Assembly (NCBI GenBank): GCA_033725935.1
Contig: MU867080.1
Location: forward strand, 310,001 to 374,000
Length of the DNA: 64,000 nucleotides
Source of the DNA: Cladorrhinum sp. PSN259
Taxonomy: Eukaryota > Ascomycota > Sordariomycetes > Sordariales > Podosporaceae
Reading direction: 5' to 3'
Below the pieces are notes generated by a model. That model saw only the letters and a program-made list of their open reading frames with translations, did not search any database and had not been told where the DNA came from. This document shows positions 1 to 10,348 of the stretch, in pieces (position 1 is the first letter of the stretch; each line of letters begins with the position of its first letter). The translations under genes were made by a program, and so were the position numbers.

Positions 1-385
1 TCTCGTCTCTTAACTCTAATTTGTGGTCCTGTGATTCCCGGTTCAAGACACCTGACAGTGGGAAAACAAAGCGAATAGTCGACCCCTCATCAATATTTAA
101 TTCGAAGGGCTCGTTATTTGTGAGAGTCTCAAACCCTTCTGGCGCCCGTCCAATTATGCTTCTGTCAAATGGAACAAATGAAGGCTCGTAACTCGGCGAC
201 AGTGGGCTTCGCGCGGCCAGGTTCGGAGAGATGTCGAGATCATGATCGGAAAGGGCTGGCGATATTGACTCTAGCTCGAGGGCGATAGCGAAATGTGGAG
301 AGAAAAGCGAGAGGTAAAGAAGTATAAGTAAACAAGAGGCCAGGGCGGATGCCGCAAACCGCGATTGTAGTGGGCTAAGATGCAT
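1..385 (-). CDS. mid1: Mid1 stretch-activated calcium channel subunit (5' end only)
   Basis: Partial gene cut by the left edge; 128 codons are visible and remain open to base 1. The start codon is at 383-385. The N-terminus begins MHLSPLQSRF, followed by a hydrophobic stretch (about residues 10-35, ending PHFAIALEL) that reads as a signal peptide or anchor. A low-complexity segment follows, then the conserved block YEPSF...FDRSIIGRAPEG...LTNNEP, which I recognise from the start of the extracellular domain of fungal Mid1. Mid1 works with Cch1 in plasma-membrane calcium influx, pheromone and stress responses and hyphal tip growth. The catalytic/cysteine-rich C-terminal part lies outside the window, so integrity cannot be judged. 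Alternative: another secreted fungal protein with a similar leader, which I think is unlikely. Confidence 0.8.
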   Translation of the reverse strand, partial: MHLSPLQSRFAASALASCLLILLYLSLFSPHFAIALELESISPALSDHDLDISPNLAARSPLSPSYEPSFVPFDRSIIGRAPEGFETLTNNEPFELNIDEGSTIRFVFPLSGVLNRESQDHKLELRDE

Positions 386-2362
386 TGCGAGATGGCATTC
401 CCAATACTCGCAAGCCCAATTAGACGTCTGTCTGTTTTGTTGAAGTCGTCGGCGAAGTCAAAGAACCCCAAGTCCCCTCCAGTGGTGCCTGTCGATCAAT
501 GTGCCCGCAAAAACCCCTGTAGCTGACCGTGGACTACTGGGAGGCCGCCCAGTGCTTCACCATGATAGTCTGCCTTCCCCTTCTTTTGTCGATTGAAGAT
601 CTTTGCGGTTGCGTAGTCTTTGGATACTTTCCGAGAACAGATTGCAGTGTCAAATACCGAATTCACTTGGTGCTGTTAGGTCGAGTTGGAAAATCGAAGT
701 TGTTGGAAAGTCCGGAGAGCGCCCAGACAAGCTGAAGCAGCCGCGTCCAGAAACAGCATGGACAGGGGTCAATCACTGCCCACTCTGGGGCCGTTGTGGC
801 TGATCCATTGCCCCCTTGCTGCCAAGCACTGGGTGAAACGCGATCGATTGCATTACGTATCGTTACCGTTGAACACCCGAATTGCATCATTTTCGTTATT
901 TTTAATTCCCGGCGGTTTGGTACATGGAATCTCGACACTTTTGTAGTGTCGTCAGTGTTTATCAAACATCGACTACCATCGTGCCATCGAAATTGCCCCT
1001 CTTCTCCTTTTCTGTTGGTACACTTCCCGGAAGGGCATTACCCCTTTGGTTGGCCAGGGCTTTGCTCTCATTACTGACAAAATCCGTGGAGTGATGTGTA
1101 GACCCAAGCCCACATTTTTAGAAACCCCGTATGCAATTTGTACTTCTCGATTAGATCGGTCACGAAAGCACATGTACAGCCGTTATTCGCATGCTACGGT
1201 CTAGAGGTCTCCTGAAGGCACGGTTTGTGGTGAGTGATTATCAAGACTCCTTTTCTTTGATTCCCTTCTAGCACGGCCTTGTCATTGTTTTCTATACAGG
1301 AGCACAACCTTGCTTGCGCAAAATGATTCGGCTACCAGTTTGAAGTCAATATTCAACGCAGTTCAATGGGCAAGGCCGCAAAACTAGTTATTCCCAAGGA
1401 CGAAGAAGCGTGGAGGCCTAGGAACCATCCTAGTCGGTGAGGCGACATATCGCGAGCCAAAAGGAGAAAAGGATTCGACGGGAAGATGATGTACTGATCA
1501 TACTGCCTGGATAACTCTAGATGCGGATAAGACAGAACGTTAATAATGGATCCCCCCATGTAACTGGAGCGAAGCTGGAGACACCAGTAAGAGATTTCAA
1601 CAAAGACATGGTTCACAGCTTTTCTGGTGCATTAATTGCTAGAACGAGGTTGTGAATAGCGTCTAATGTCATCGCCGTATTGTGGATAATCCGGGCGGGT
1701 TGTGTAAGCTTTTTGAGGAGCAAATTGATTATTTGTGCCAGTGGCAACAAGGCAGGAGATGCCCAACGGAGACTTCCCTCATCAATTGTTTTTTGTTATT
1801 GCTGTTACGAAATGTATCTCAAAATCCAGATCATTTTGACTACAAAGGTACGCAGTAGTGAATATTCGGAAGACACCTCCTTGTTTGGGAATGGTAAGAG
1901 TCGAGAAAAAGATCTGCAATTCTTGTCACGGAACAGAGCTGGACCAAACTTGCAAGTCATGCTCAAATATGTTTGAATAGGTGCTAAAGCCGCCATTTCC
2001 GCCATTTCCGCCCTTCAAACCACCCCTAAGCGTACATGCAAAAGCAAAATCCAAAGACCGCGAATCTATTCCGGGGAAATCGACCAGTCCCGAATGAGAA
2101 ATCTCCTCAAAGGAAACCCGAGCCGGTGTACATCCCTTTACCCTCATTGACCCTCATTATATAGCCGTGTTGTCTAGAGTCCCCAGTCCTGCCGTCGAGT
2201 ATTCGCGTGGGCTCAAGTCGTAATTCATGTCCAACGTCAAGAAGGAACCGGGCGTTTTTTCATGCGTCATCTGCGCTCCGATATATATAACCAGTCCCAC
2301 TCAAAGTGCCGATGCACTTTGAACTTGTATCATTGGGGGATTGGTGAAGCATATATGCCCTT
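386..2362. other. Intergenic region, mid1 promoter side and yop1 3' flank
   Basis: Nearly 2 kb without a convincing gene. Reading frames on both strands are short and lack recognisable motifs. The left part must contain the mid1 promoter, because mid1 reads leftward. The right end holds the yop1 3' UTR. A short imperfect repeat of GCCATTTCC occurs near 1993-2010. I see nothing else. Confidence 0.6.
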
Positions 2363-3071
2363 TTAGTCGGTGTGGGCATCGGCCTTGGCGCGAAGGCCGC
2401 TGGCGGTGGATCCCTCCTTGAAGTAGCGGCCGAATGCAGGGACGAAGAAAGAGCGGAAAATAACCTCGGCACCCCTAGCAACAGGTAAGCTTATGAAGGG
2501 CAAGGATAGAAGCTTAAAGGAGGAACTTACTTGAAGGTGGGGAGGGAGAGCCAAAGGAGGAAAACAAACTTGAAAGTATAGTAGAAGGGGACCCAGTAGA
2601 CAACGCTGACAAGGCTCTCAAGAACGGTGAAGAAAGAGAAAACGACCCAGTACTTTAGTGCACAGTTAGCAATGTGTTAGATGACGAGTTGAGAAGCAAG
2701 CACATACAGTCAACCACTGAGTATCGTCATGCTGGTTGGCGCTGAAAAGCGCACCGAGGGAGTAGTAGCCAGGAATAGCGAAGCCGGCAATGTTGGTCAA
2801 GAGCTGACCGCCGAGGTTAAAGACGATCAGGAAGAAGTAAAGAGTGACCAAGCCGATGACGGCGTGCGCCTTGGGGACTGAGGTTTGCTTCTCGAGATTA
2901 TTGAGAACAGGGTACTTGGAGAGCTATCGAGAGAATTAGATATTAGCACAATTGCCCGTTGGGCATGGAAAGGGGAGGAAAGGGAGGGGTTGTCGGATTG
3001 GGCAACTGAGCACACACCTCTTTGTCGAGCTGTCCGACGTACTGCTGGAAGCGGTCCTGGGGAGCAGACAT
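2363..3071 (-). CDS. yop1: Yop1/REEP-type ER-tubule membrane-shaping protein
   Basis: Four exons: 3018-3071, 2708-2923, 2531-2652 and 2363-2474; introns of 94, 55 and 56 bases. The product is 167 aa, normal for the family. It starts MSAPQDRFQQYVGQLDKE and has the TB2/DP1/HVA22 domain: hydrophobic hairpins around residues 35-75 and 95-125 separated by the motif PGYYSLGALF, with TQWLTYWVVFSFF following. Yop1 (REEP5 in animals) inserts hairpins into the outer leaflet of the ER, curves tubules and interacts with reticulons and the Rab GTPase Yip1 pathway. The last exon ends in a short charged tail (AKADAHTD). All splice joins keep frame and give continuous homology, so I am confident of the model. 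The start ATG lies directly after AACA, a good fungal context. Confidence 0.93.
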
Positions 3072-3724
3072 TGTTGCGATTAAGGTTTGAAATAAATGCA
3101 AGTGTTGCGATATATACGGCTAACTGGGTGCGCGCGTTGTCAGTTGATTGAGATTGAAAAGGACTCGAGAATCGAGGTCGGAAGCTGGATTCGGCAGCTT
3201 CGGCGGGGATCCTGGAAGCTCAGGGCACGATCGATCTAATCTAGCTCCCGGCGCAAAGCTAAGGATGGGAGGGATACAGACGTCGGGTTGTGGATATGGG
3301 GACAAGAAAAATGTGTGGCTTACTGGTGATGTTGGAACAGAGTGATGACGATGCAAATGCAGTGTGCGGCAAGGCGTTGTGATGCGAAAGCAAAAAGAGT
3401 TCGGAGGTTCAGGAGCTGATTTATTGGTATGGAGACTCAGGTGTGGGTGCGGGAGCCTGAGAAGGTGGAGGTGCAATGACGACTGATACGTGTGCAGTTG
3501 CGGAACCCTTGTCCTGTCACAAGCTTGCCCTGAGGATGTGGGCTGTTCTGGGGCCTGACTGCTGCCCTGAGGAGCCATCGGGCAGCTCCTGTTTCCAGAG
3601 TTGACGCCTTCCCAGTCACAGTTAGAATGATGAAAGGGCTTGATCACGTGACTTTAAGCGATCTACCCTCTGCGAATCAACTCTTTAGCAGGAGGAGAGA
3701 TCCTGTGCCGCCAGCAGTTAAGTG
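3072..3724. other. yop1 upstream region
   Basis: Promoter and 5' leader of yop1 (reading leftward), up to the tRNA gene. A TATA-like element (GCGATATATACG) sits near 3107-3118, only about 40 bases before the yop1 ATG. A 175-codon open frame on the minus strand (3120-3647) is rich in Pro, His and Ser and is treated as chance. Confidence 0.5.
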
Positions 3725-3798
3725 GGTTCGATGGTGTAGTTGGTTATCACGTCAGTCTAACACACTGAAGGTCTCCAGTTCGAGCCTGGATCGAATCA
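3725..3798 (+). tRNA. tRNA-Val (anticodon AAC), intronless
   Basis: A 74-base cloverleaf can be folded by eye. The acceptor stem GGTTCGA pairs with TCGAATC (one G-T pair) and is followed by discriminator A. The D arm contains the A-box-like TGGTGTAGTTGG. The anticodon stem TCAGT/ACTGA encloses loop CTAACAC, giving anticodon AAC (valine). The T stem TCCAG/CTGGA encloses the loop TTCGAGC. There is no intron and CCA is not encoded, as expected for a nuclear eukaryotic tRNA. A T-run follows immediately as the RNA polymerase III terminator. Confidence 0.96.
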
Positions 3799-4825
3799 AC
3801 CCGAAATTTTTTGCCATTCTATTCTCTACCAAAAGTTCTCATCGAACTTATCTCTACGCTGGATATCTGCCCTGCGTTTCTTTTTAGTACGCTGTAATTC
3901 TTTGACTATTTTGGTATCCAGATGCGTCAATCACATATCAGGTCGTGGCATCTGATGACATCCATCCTTCGCATGACTGCCAAATGATGTTGTTGCATAT
4001 GTCCTCTTTGCGATGACACAGACAGCAGCAGGTGATCTATTTTGGACAACTGATGCAAGTGCACATGAGCACAGATAGCATCTCAAAAATTTGACATGGA
4101 AGTCTGAGAGAATTGTTCTCCACGACCACAAACTGTAAACTTTTAGTTTGGAAAGCTCTGGATGATTATGCTGTTAGTTGCAAGCCTATCTTGTTGATAT
4201 CTAACGGACCGTTGAATCCAAGCGGGTCTAGATCCGGTGATTTTTTATATAGACATCTCAACTACCTTACCAAATATTGTGGAAACGGGTAATAAGACAG
4301 TTATCAGACAAAAACGCTGAAAGAGAGATGTGGGAATACCAACTGGAAATAACCAATGTTTGTTTTGAACAATGAAAGTCAAAACTTCCGAGTGAAGGGA
4401 GAGCTCTCTGCCTTGTTGTGTTTGTTGCTTTCGCTTTCGAAGCGGGCCAATCGACGCGAGTGCTGATCGTTGTGGGGGTTGGGTGGCTCGTGCGCGGTGG
4501 GCGCTGACCAGAAGGAGGTTGGAGCGCATTGCCCCGGGCGATGTTTGTTGATTTTCTTTCTCTCTCCGCATCACTCATCGAGGAAAATGTGCAATTGACC
4601 ACGCCCACAGCTGTCCGCGCTGCACGTTTGACAGACCGCCGATGCGCCACGTCAGAGTGTTGAGCAAGTGATATATTCTAACCGAGTATCGATTTTCGAT
4701 CATCTTCAGTCTTTTGAGACCGGGTGTTCTCTGCATTGTCGCAACCCGCCAGCCGGCCTTTCTCTTGTTTTGAAAGGCGAAAGCGTTGCCTGGCTGTCCA
4801 CTCGTTGACGGAAGCAGCAGCGGAA
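3799..4825. other. RFX gene upstream region
   Basis: About 1 kb between the tRNA and the RFX start codon. Open frames here are short and compositionally random. It presumably holds the RFX promoter; I recognise no specific element. Confidence 0.5.
3807..3812 (+). terminator. RNA polymerase III terminator of tRNA-Val
   Basis: Six consecutive T residues nine bases after the tRNA 3' end, the usual Pol III stop signal. Confidence 0.85.
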
Positions 4826-7470
4826 ATGGACTCGACCCACGGTAAGCATCCACTCCACCAACACCCACCATTGCTGCCCACACCAAAGAGAATTACAACA
4901 CGCACACACACACATACCCACACACACATACACACACACATACACACACACAATGAAGCAAACGAGCAACGAGTACTGATTGTCTTGCTCCTTGAATAGA
5001 TCCTCTGGCTCTGGCCAAGGCGAGGAAGCGACCAAGGTCGCGAGGCTCAACAGCTTCCATGCACAGCGCCACCACGCAGGCCAACATAGAACACCACCCA
5101 TTTGCAGATGCCACCGATGTCTACAACACACAATGGATGCCAACCAACGATCATGGTCACCCCAGAGAACTCAACAATGGACCGCCGCAGATGACTCCAG
5201 AGGACCTCTTGTTGGCGACTCACCTCTCGGCCGGAGGCCGTGACTTCAGCATGGATGCGCCAGCAAATACTTCGATGCAAAGCGTCACGTACCATCACAG
5301 CCAAAGCATGAGCCGACAATCCATATCAGCGGACTCCTTCGCCGGCAACACTAGCTTTGCCGATGACAGCCAGATGTTGGAGCGCGACGGCAACGAAGAC
5401 GGCGACTCGTTCCATGGGCTACCACCACCCACCAAGTCCGGTTCGCGATCAAGCGCCAATAATGAGATGGAGATGCGCATGCTGTTCCAATCCAGCAAGC
5501 ACCGGACTCTGCAGGAGGTCGCTGAGGAGTTGCATGGAAATGAGAGAGGTCCCAACTCGGAGCGAACCCGTCAGGTCTTTGCCATGCTCTGGTATGCTCA
5601 ACTGCTATCAAGTGCGTATTTTCACGGGAGGTGCTAACTCGAGTAGGATAAATTCTGTATGTTCCAAGGGCAAAGGATCAGTCCCTCGCGGTCGAGTCTA
5701 TGCGAACTACGCGTCTCGATGTGCTATTGAGCGCATCACGGTTCTTAACCCTGCGAGTTTCGGAAAGTTGGTCCGGGTTCTGTTTCCAGGTCTTAAGACG
5801 CGTCGACTGGGTGTTCGTGGAGAGTCCAAATACCACTATGTCGGCTTTCACCTGAAGGAGGAGGCTTTAGAGCCGGAAACTGCGAACTTGTCCCAACAGA
5901 CAGTGCCTCTGGGAGACAGCCAATCTTTTTCTCAGAATTTCAAGTAAGTACACAATTGCAGCCCACAAGCACCGAATTATGCTTACATCTTCATAGCACC
6001 CTCCTCAATGCCAACACTTCACTGCGTTCCGAAAGAGCTTCATTCCCCACACCAGAAATCAGTCAACAACCGGAGCTCAAGTCCACTCGATCTCGCGAGT
6101 ATCAGCATAGTGTGTACAATCAGCCGCAGGTGTCGAGCTTTGATCAATTGCAACGAACAATGGACAAGACGAACAAACAACTGCGATTCTCGAGCGACAA
6201 CGGCGAGAACTTCAAGCAGTCGGACCCTTTGATGCTCCCTAGGATCGAGCCATTCTTGCCCGCAGGCACCGATGCAGATGCCGCCAAGTCTCTCACAGCT
6301 TTATATCGATCGCATTGCACATCCCTTGTGGAGTGCATCCGATATTGCAAGGAGAAGACCTTTTTCCACTTGTTCACCTCGTTCCAGGGTACTTTGACGA
6401 TGCCTGTCCAGAAGCTGTTTTCGAATCTCGCCATTGCGCCCTGGATCGAAGAATGCGATTTTGTACTATATCAGCGTATGATGCGAATTGTTGCCGGTCT
6501 CACTCTCCAGGTCGTACCGAAACCCGTTCTCGACACCCTCCGAAGTATTTCAGAGAGACTTGTGCGCCACATCAAAGAGTCGTTCCACGGACAGCCAGCG
6601 CATGTAGTTCGGGCAAAGGAAGCCCCTGCTGCCATTTTCGCAGGACTTTTGGATCGAGCTTTGCGTGTCAACCTCACAGCACACGCTGCGGCCAACATGC
6701 TGTCAAACCCCGCAAATCGTGACCTGATGTACCACGAGTGGATTACAATGATCAATGTACGAAAAATTGCCGAGAGCATTCCGTCGCGCGGAATGGACGA
6801 TGTTGTCAGTGTTTTGCTCGCAGAAATGCGGGACCTTCTGGACCCAGTTAATATTCCTTGGGAGATTGAGTGTCTCACCATCCACGGTGAGATGGCTGGA
6901 CAGAGCTCGCGACAATCACAGGATATCAATCCCGATGACACTAGTGCATCCAATGTGCTAGATCGCTGGGTCAACTTTTTGAGGTCTCTGCCCAGTCGCT
7001 TCCCATATGCTTCTGCGACGGACCTGGTGTGGTGTGTCCAGAGATTGGGCACTGCCCTCATGAGAGATCTCACAATCGGACAGGGTAAAAGCTTCGGGTC
7101 GTGGTGGGTCACCAAGTGCTGGGTGGACGAGATGATTCAGTTCATGGCTGAGCAGGGTGGCTTCATGGAGCAGAAGTCTGCAACCGCGCCACTAGTTGTG
7201 TCCAAGCGGCAGACTGCTCCACGGGAGCTGAGCAATCATGGCTCTCGTTATAGCAGCGCTAGCGATGACTTCAACCTGTCTCGTGTATCAGAATCACAGC
7301 CAGACCGAGCTCCGTTCCCTTCGGCGCCATCGGCGGCTAGCCTGCAGTCAAATCCCGACGACAGCGGAATTGGCATCCGCACGCCTGACGAGGATCTTCC
7401 AGGTGAGAAGTTTGAGCTCACTCCCGGCAACACGCAAGATTTGTTTGCCGGGACGGAGCTTGATATATAA
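4826..7470 (+). CDS. RFX-family winged-helix transcription factor
   Basis: Exons 4826-4841, 5000-5591, 5647-5943 and 5997-7470, giving 792 aa. The first exon has only 16 bases; splicing restores MDSTHDPLALAKARKRPRSRG, whose basic stretch (residues 12-20) looks like a nuclear localisation signal. The RFX DNA-binding domain spans about residues 165-250: SSKHRTLQEVAEELHGNE..., then after the second intron VPRGRVYANYASRC and the hallmark GESKYHYVGF. RFX factors bind X-box DNA through this winged helix; fungal members include yeast Rfx1/Crt1 (damage-response repressor) and Acremonium CPCR1. The large last exon carries the conserved C-terminal RFX extension (about 300-600), followed by a Ser/Pro-rich tail. 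Intron 1 (158 bases) contains a CA microsatellite. Targets in this organism cannot be told from the window. Confidence 0.93.
4899..4952. repeat. CA dinucleotide microsatellite in RFX intron 1
   Basis: Imperfect CA repeat of about 54 bases, interrupted by a few TA and CC steps, inside the first intron of the RFX gene. Confidence 0.9.
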
Positions 7471-8193
7471 CAAGCTTTGAGTAGGATATGTATTGAGGTT
7501 GGGGTTAGGATTAAGAGTTTGCACCTTCTTGCGGCTGTGTCTTATTAATAGGACTGGGGTTCTTTTTTGGCGCTTTATACCAGACTGCGGGGTGTTGATA
7601 GCCCCGAATGTCATGAATGGGACGACAGGACGATGTCACGAAACAGAGTTAAGGATTATTCGGTGTTTGATTTCTACTTTTCTTCTTTCATGTCTTTTTA
7701 TGCTGGGTTATGGGTGGGTTTATATTACGGCGGAAATCGCGGATAACGGAGGGACTCTTTCTTGTATTACGCTTCTGGTGGTCACGGAAAATGGGGGGCA
7801 TTTGTGTGTGAACTTTCTTCGCGGGACACGATTCCCACAGGGAATGTATATATTGCAGCCTATGATGCTATTTTTTCAGGAACTCTATCGACTAATGCTG
7901 ATGAATTCGGGCTGAATGTTATCCTTTGTCACGGGTTGGTCAGATGTTCAAATTTACCTATGGCAGAGGGAGCCTTGGTTATTGGCACGTGCAGTGTGAT
8001 CCCATCTCCGAGCCAGCCCCACTTCCACATGGGAATGTCCGAAGGCTGTCTACCTAGTGGAAAGCTAGCTTGGAAACCGAGAACCTGATCCTTTTCTAGA
8101 GGTGCGCGTCCCTTGATCCAAAACCGTCGATGCTTCTCTCAGCAGTAAACAGATAAATCAACCTCTTACTCGAAAGTTATTGAATTGCCAAAA
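7471..8193. other. Intergenic region between RFX and lipase genes
   Basis: Holds the 3' UTR of the RFX gene and the promoter of the hydrolase. A 140-codon open frame at 7493-7915 starts within the likely 3' UTR and has no domain; I do not call it. Confidence 0.5.
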
Positions 8194-9245
8194 ATGGTTG
8201 TCGAGAAGGAGGGTACCATTGATGTTGGGGGCCAGGCCCTTTACACAAAGTCATGGTTGGTACGTCATCCTGCGCCTCTCCAACGCATTCCTCACAGTGC
8301 GTCCCAGACGAAGAGCATTTATATTAACCACACACCCAATCAAAACAGCCTGACGGGGAAATCAAAGCAAAACTCATCTTCATCCACGGTTTTTCGGATC
8401 ATCTCGGCAGATACGCCGATGGCCTCTTCCCGGCGCTCGCGAATCGCGGCATAGCGGTGCACGGCTTCGACCAGCGCGGCTGGGGTAGATCGGTTCGCAA
8501 ACCCGCTGAGAAGGGTCTTACAGGCCCTACCTCGCAGGTTCTGGAGGACATGGCTGCTTTCATCAAACCGCATTTACCCAAGAGTTATACCGACCCTCCT
8601 GTTTTTGTGATGGGTCATTCGATGGGTGGCGGACAAGTTCTTACTTTTTTGAGCGATTCAAAATATGAAGATTCCATCGTGACGAAGGTGCGGGGATGGC
8701 TTTTGGAGAGCCCGTTTATTGGGTTCTCACCGGAGGAGAAGCCAAGTTGGTTAAAGATCTTTGCTGGACGGCTGGCGGGCAGGTTGTTGCCCCATCAGCA
8801 GCTCGTTCATCGGATTGATCCCGAGAATTTGTCGAGGGATCCTCGGGTTGTCGAGAGTATCAGCAAGGATGCGCTGATGCATAACACGGGGACGCTTGAG
8901 GGTTTCGCGGGTTTGTTGGATAGAACGACGGCGCTGGATAGGGGGGCGGTGAGGCCTAGGAAGAAAGGGGTCGTGAAGAGTATTTGGTTCGGTCACGGCA
9001 CAAACGACAAGACTACTTGGTTCACGAGTAGTTGGAGGTATTTTCAGACTTGTCTTGAGGAGGTCGAGGATAAGAAGTTCAGGAAATATGAGGAGTGGTA
9101 CCATCAGTTGCATGCTGACGGGCCAGATAGTGAGTTGTTTTTCACAGAGGTCGCGGATTGGATTCTCAAGCGGACTCCAGGCCATGAGGATGGCAAGGCC
9201 AATGGTGGGCAGCAGAGAAATGAGAGAACTGAGGCAAAGCTATGA
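8194..9245 (+). CDS. Monoacylglycerol-lipase-like alpha/beta hydrolase
   Basis: Two exons, 8194-8259 and 8349-9245 (intron 89 bases), 320 aa, close to yeast Yju3 and mammalian MGL in length. The start is the ATG at 8194 giving MVVEKEGTIDVGG; an upstream in-frame TTG is not used. Features in order: oxyanion-region motif FIHGFSDH (residues 33-40), the lid-side HGFDQRGWGRS (about 60-70), nucleophile elbow GHSMGG with Ser113, predicted acid Asp242 in HGTNDKTT, and His277 in YHQLHAD. These fit the serine hydrolase triad of the monoglyceride lipase family, which releases glycerol and fatty acid from monoacylglycerol at lipid droplets or ER. The C-terminal 20 residues are hydrophilic. Substrate is inferred from the family; another lysophospholipase-like activity is possible. 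Confidence 0.88.
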
Positions 9246-10348
9246 TACCTCGTGGTTCATTAATAAGGTTCCTTTTGTTTTGTTTCACGGTTTTTAAAGT
9301 ATGACAGAAATAGCAGTTTGCATGAATGATAGCTGTTTCTATTCCTGATTGGGAATTATGGTTATCCAGTTCTCTCCGAGATTTATGGGGACCTTGGTGA
9401 TAGCATTGCCCTGGGAGAAGCTGCTGTGGGGTCTTTTTGTCAGATCGGAAAGCAACCTGAAATCCAAGATCTCGGTATCGCTTCGGCTTGAAGTCTTGAA
9501 TTTGCGCGAGTCTATTCCGGTGTGTCCTGAAATAAGTCATTAAACTTACCTCCAATCTAAGCATATAGATCTGCTATGTCGCCATCGAAGCCTCACTTAG
9601 AGAGTTCTACCTGTTCTCTCACCGTCTATGATGTCCAAATTGGACAAGCTCACCTTCCCCGCACCAGACCCCGCACCCCGCTAACTTCCGACACCAGGGC
9701 CCGCTGATAGGTCCACTGCAAGGACCCGCTGAAGACCCGGCGCCTGCGAGCCACTGCGTTTCGCGATCTGATAAGTAAGATTTCAATATCAACGACTTTC
9801 CCATGCTTCAATTAGATTACTCCACCAAGGGCTGATGCAAAAGAGCAAAATGAGGCCGCTGATAGTACCTACACTACAGTTGCATGCGATCATTTCAGCC
9901 TCTCTCATCTCTTGCAACGTCAAGTGAGCGCCCAGTGCTAAGTGCGGAGTCTCTGTCTGCACAGTTGTCGCATCCTGCAGGTGGGAGGTGTTTGATGCTG
10001 TCCTAACCAAAGTTGGCGAGGGGCCAGGTAGGTTTTGGGAATGTTTTACCGCAACGGGTCCAGGGATGTGACAGCGGACAAGATGTAACCCCGTTTTCAC
10101 TTTTCACCAGTTTCGAAAGCCTCTCCTCAGTTCTGTGCGGGACTGTGCGCAAGCTGTGGTTAAGGGGCCTTCTGAACAAGACATTCCAGTTCCTCGATCA
10201 ACCCTCGATCCCTCGTTCATCGCATATCCGGATTTGCCACTGCTCAACCATTGAGGAACCCCACGCGCTCATCCACCCTATCATCGATACTCAGGGGAAC
10301 CTGGGATAACACTGCAAAGCATCGAATCCAACCGCCAATTCGCAAGGC
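9246..10348. other. Region upstream of the CDF transporter gene
   Basis: About 1.1 kb: hydrolase 3' UTR on the left, CDF promoter and leader on the right. A short upstream open frame (10041-10088, 15 codons plus stop) precedes a 260-base stretch without any ATG up to the CDF start, suggesting a real 5' leader. I see no other gene. Confidence 0.5.
10041..10088 (+). promoter_or_regulatory. Candidate upstream ORF before the CDF transporter
   Basis: ATG at 10041 opens a 15-codon frame (MFYRNGSRDVTADKM) that stops at TAA 10086-10088. The last sense codon plus stop forms ATGTAA, and an ATGTGA minimal frame lies inside at 10066-10071. No further ATG occurs before the main start at 10349. Whether the transcript includes this segment is unknown. 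Confidence 0.35.

Noticed and set aside
3120..3647. 175-codon minus-strand frame upstream of yop1
   Set aside because: Composition is dominated by Pro, His and Ser, no domain or start context is seen, and it overlaps the yop1 promoter and leader.
4245..4650. Minus-strand frames upstream of the RFX gene
   Set aside because: Two overlapping frames with no motif and no splice logic; probably chance.
7493..7915. 140-codon plus-strand frame after the RFX gene
   Set aside because: It begins 23 bases after the RFX stop in likely 3' UTR, uses no known motif and has random composition.
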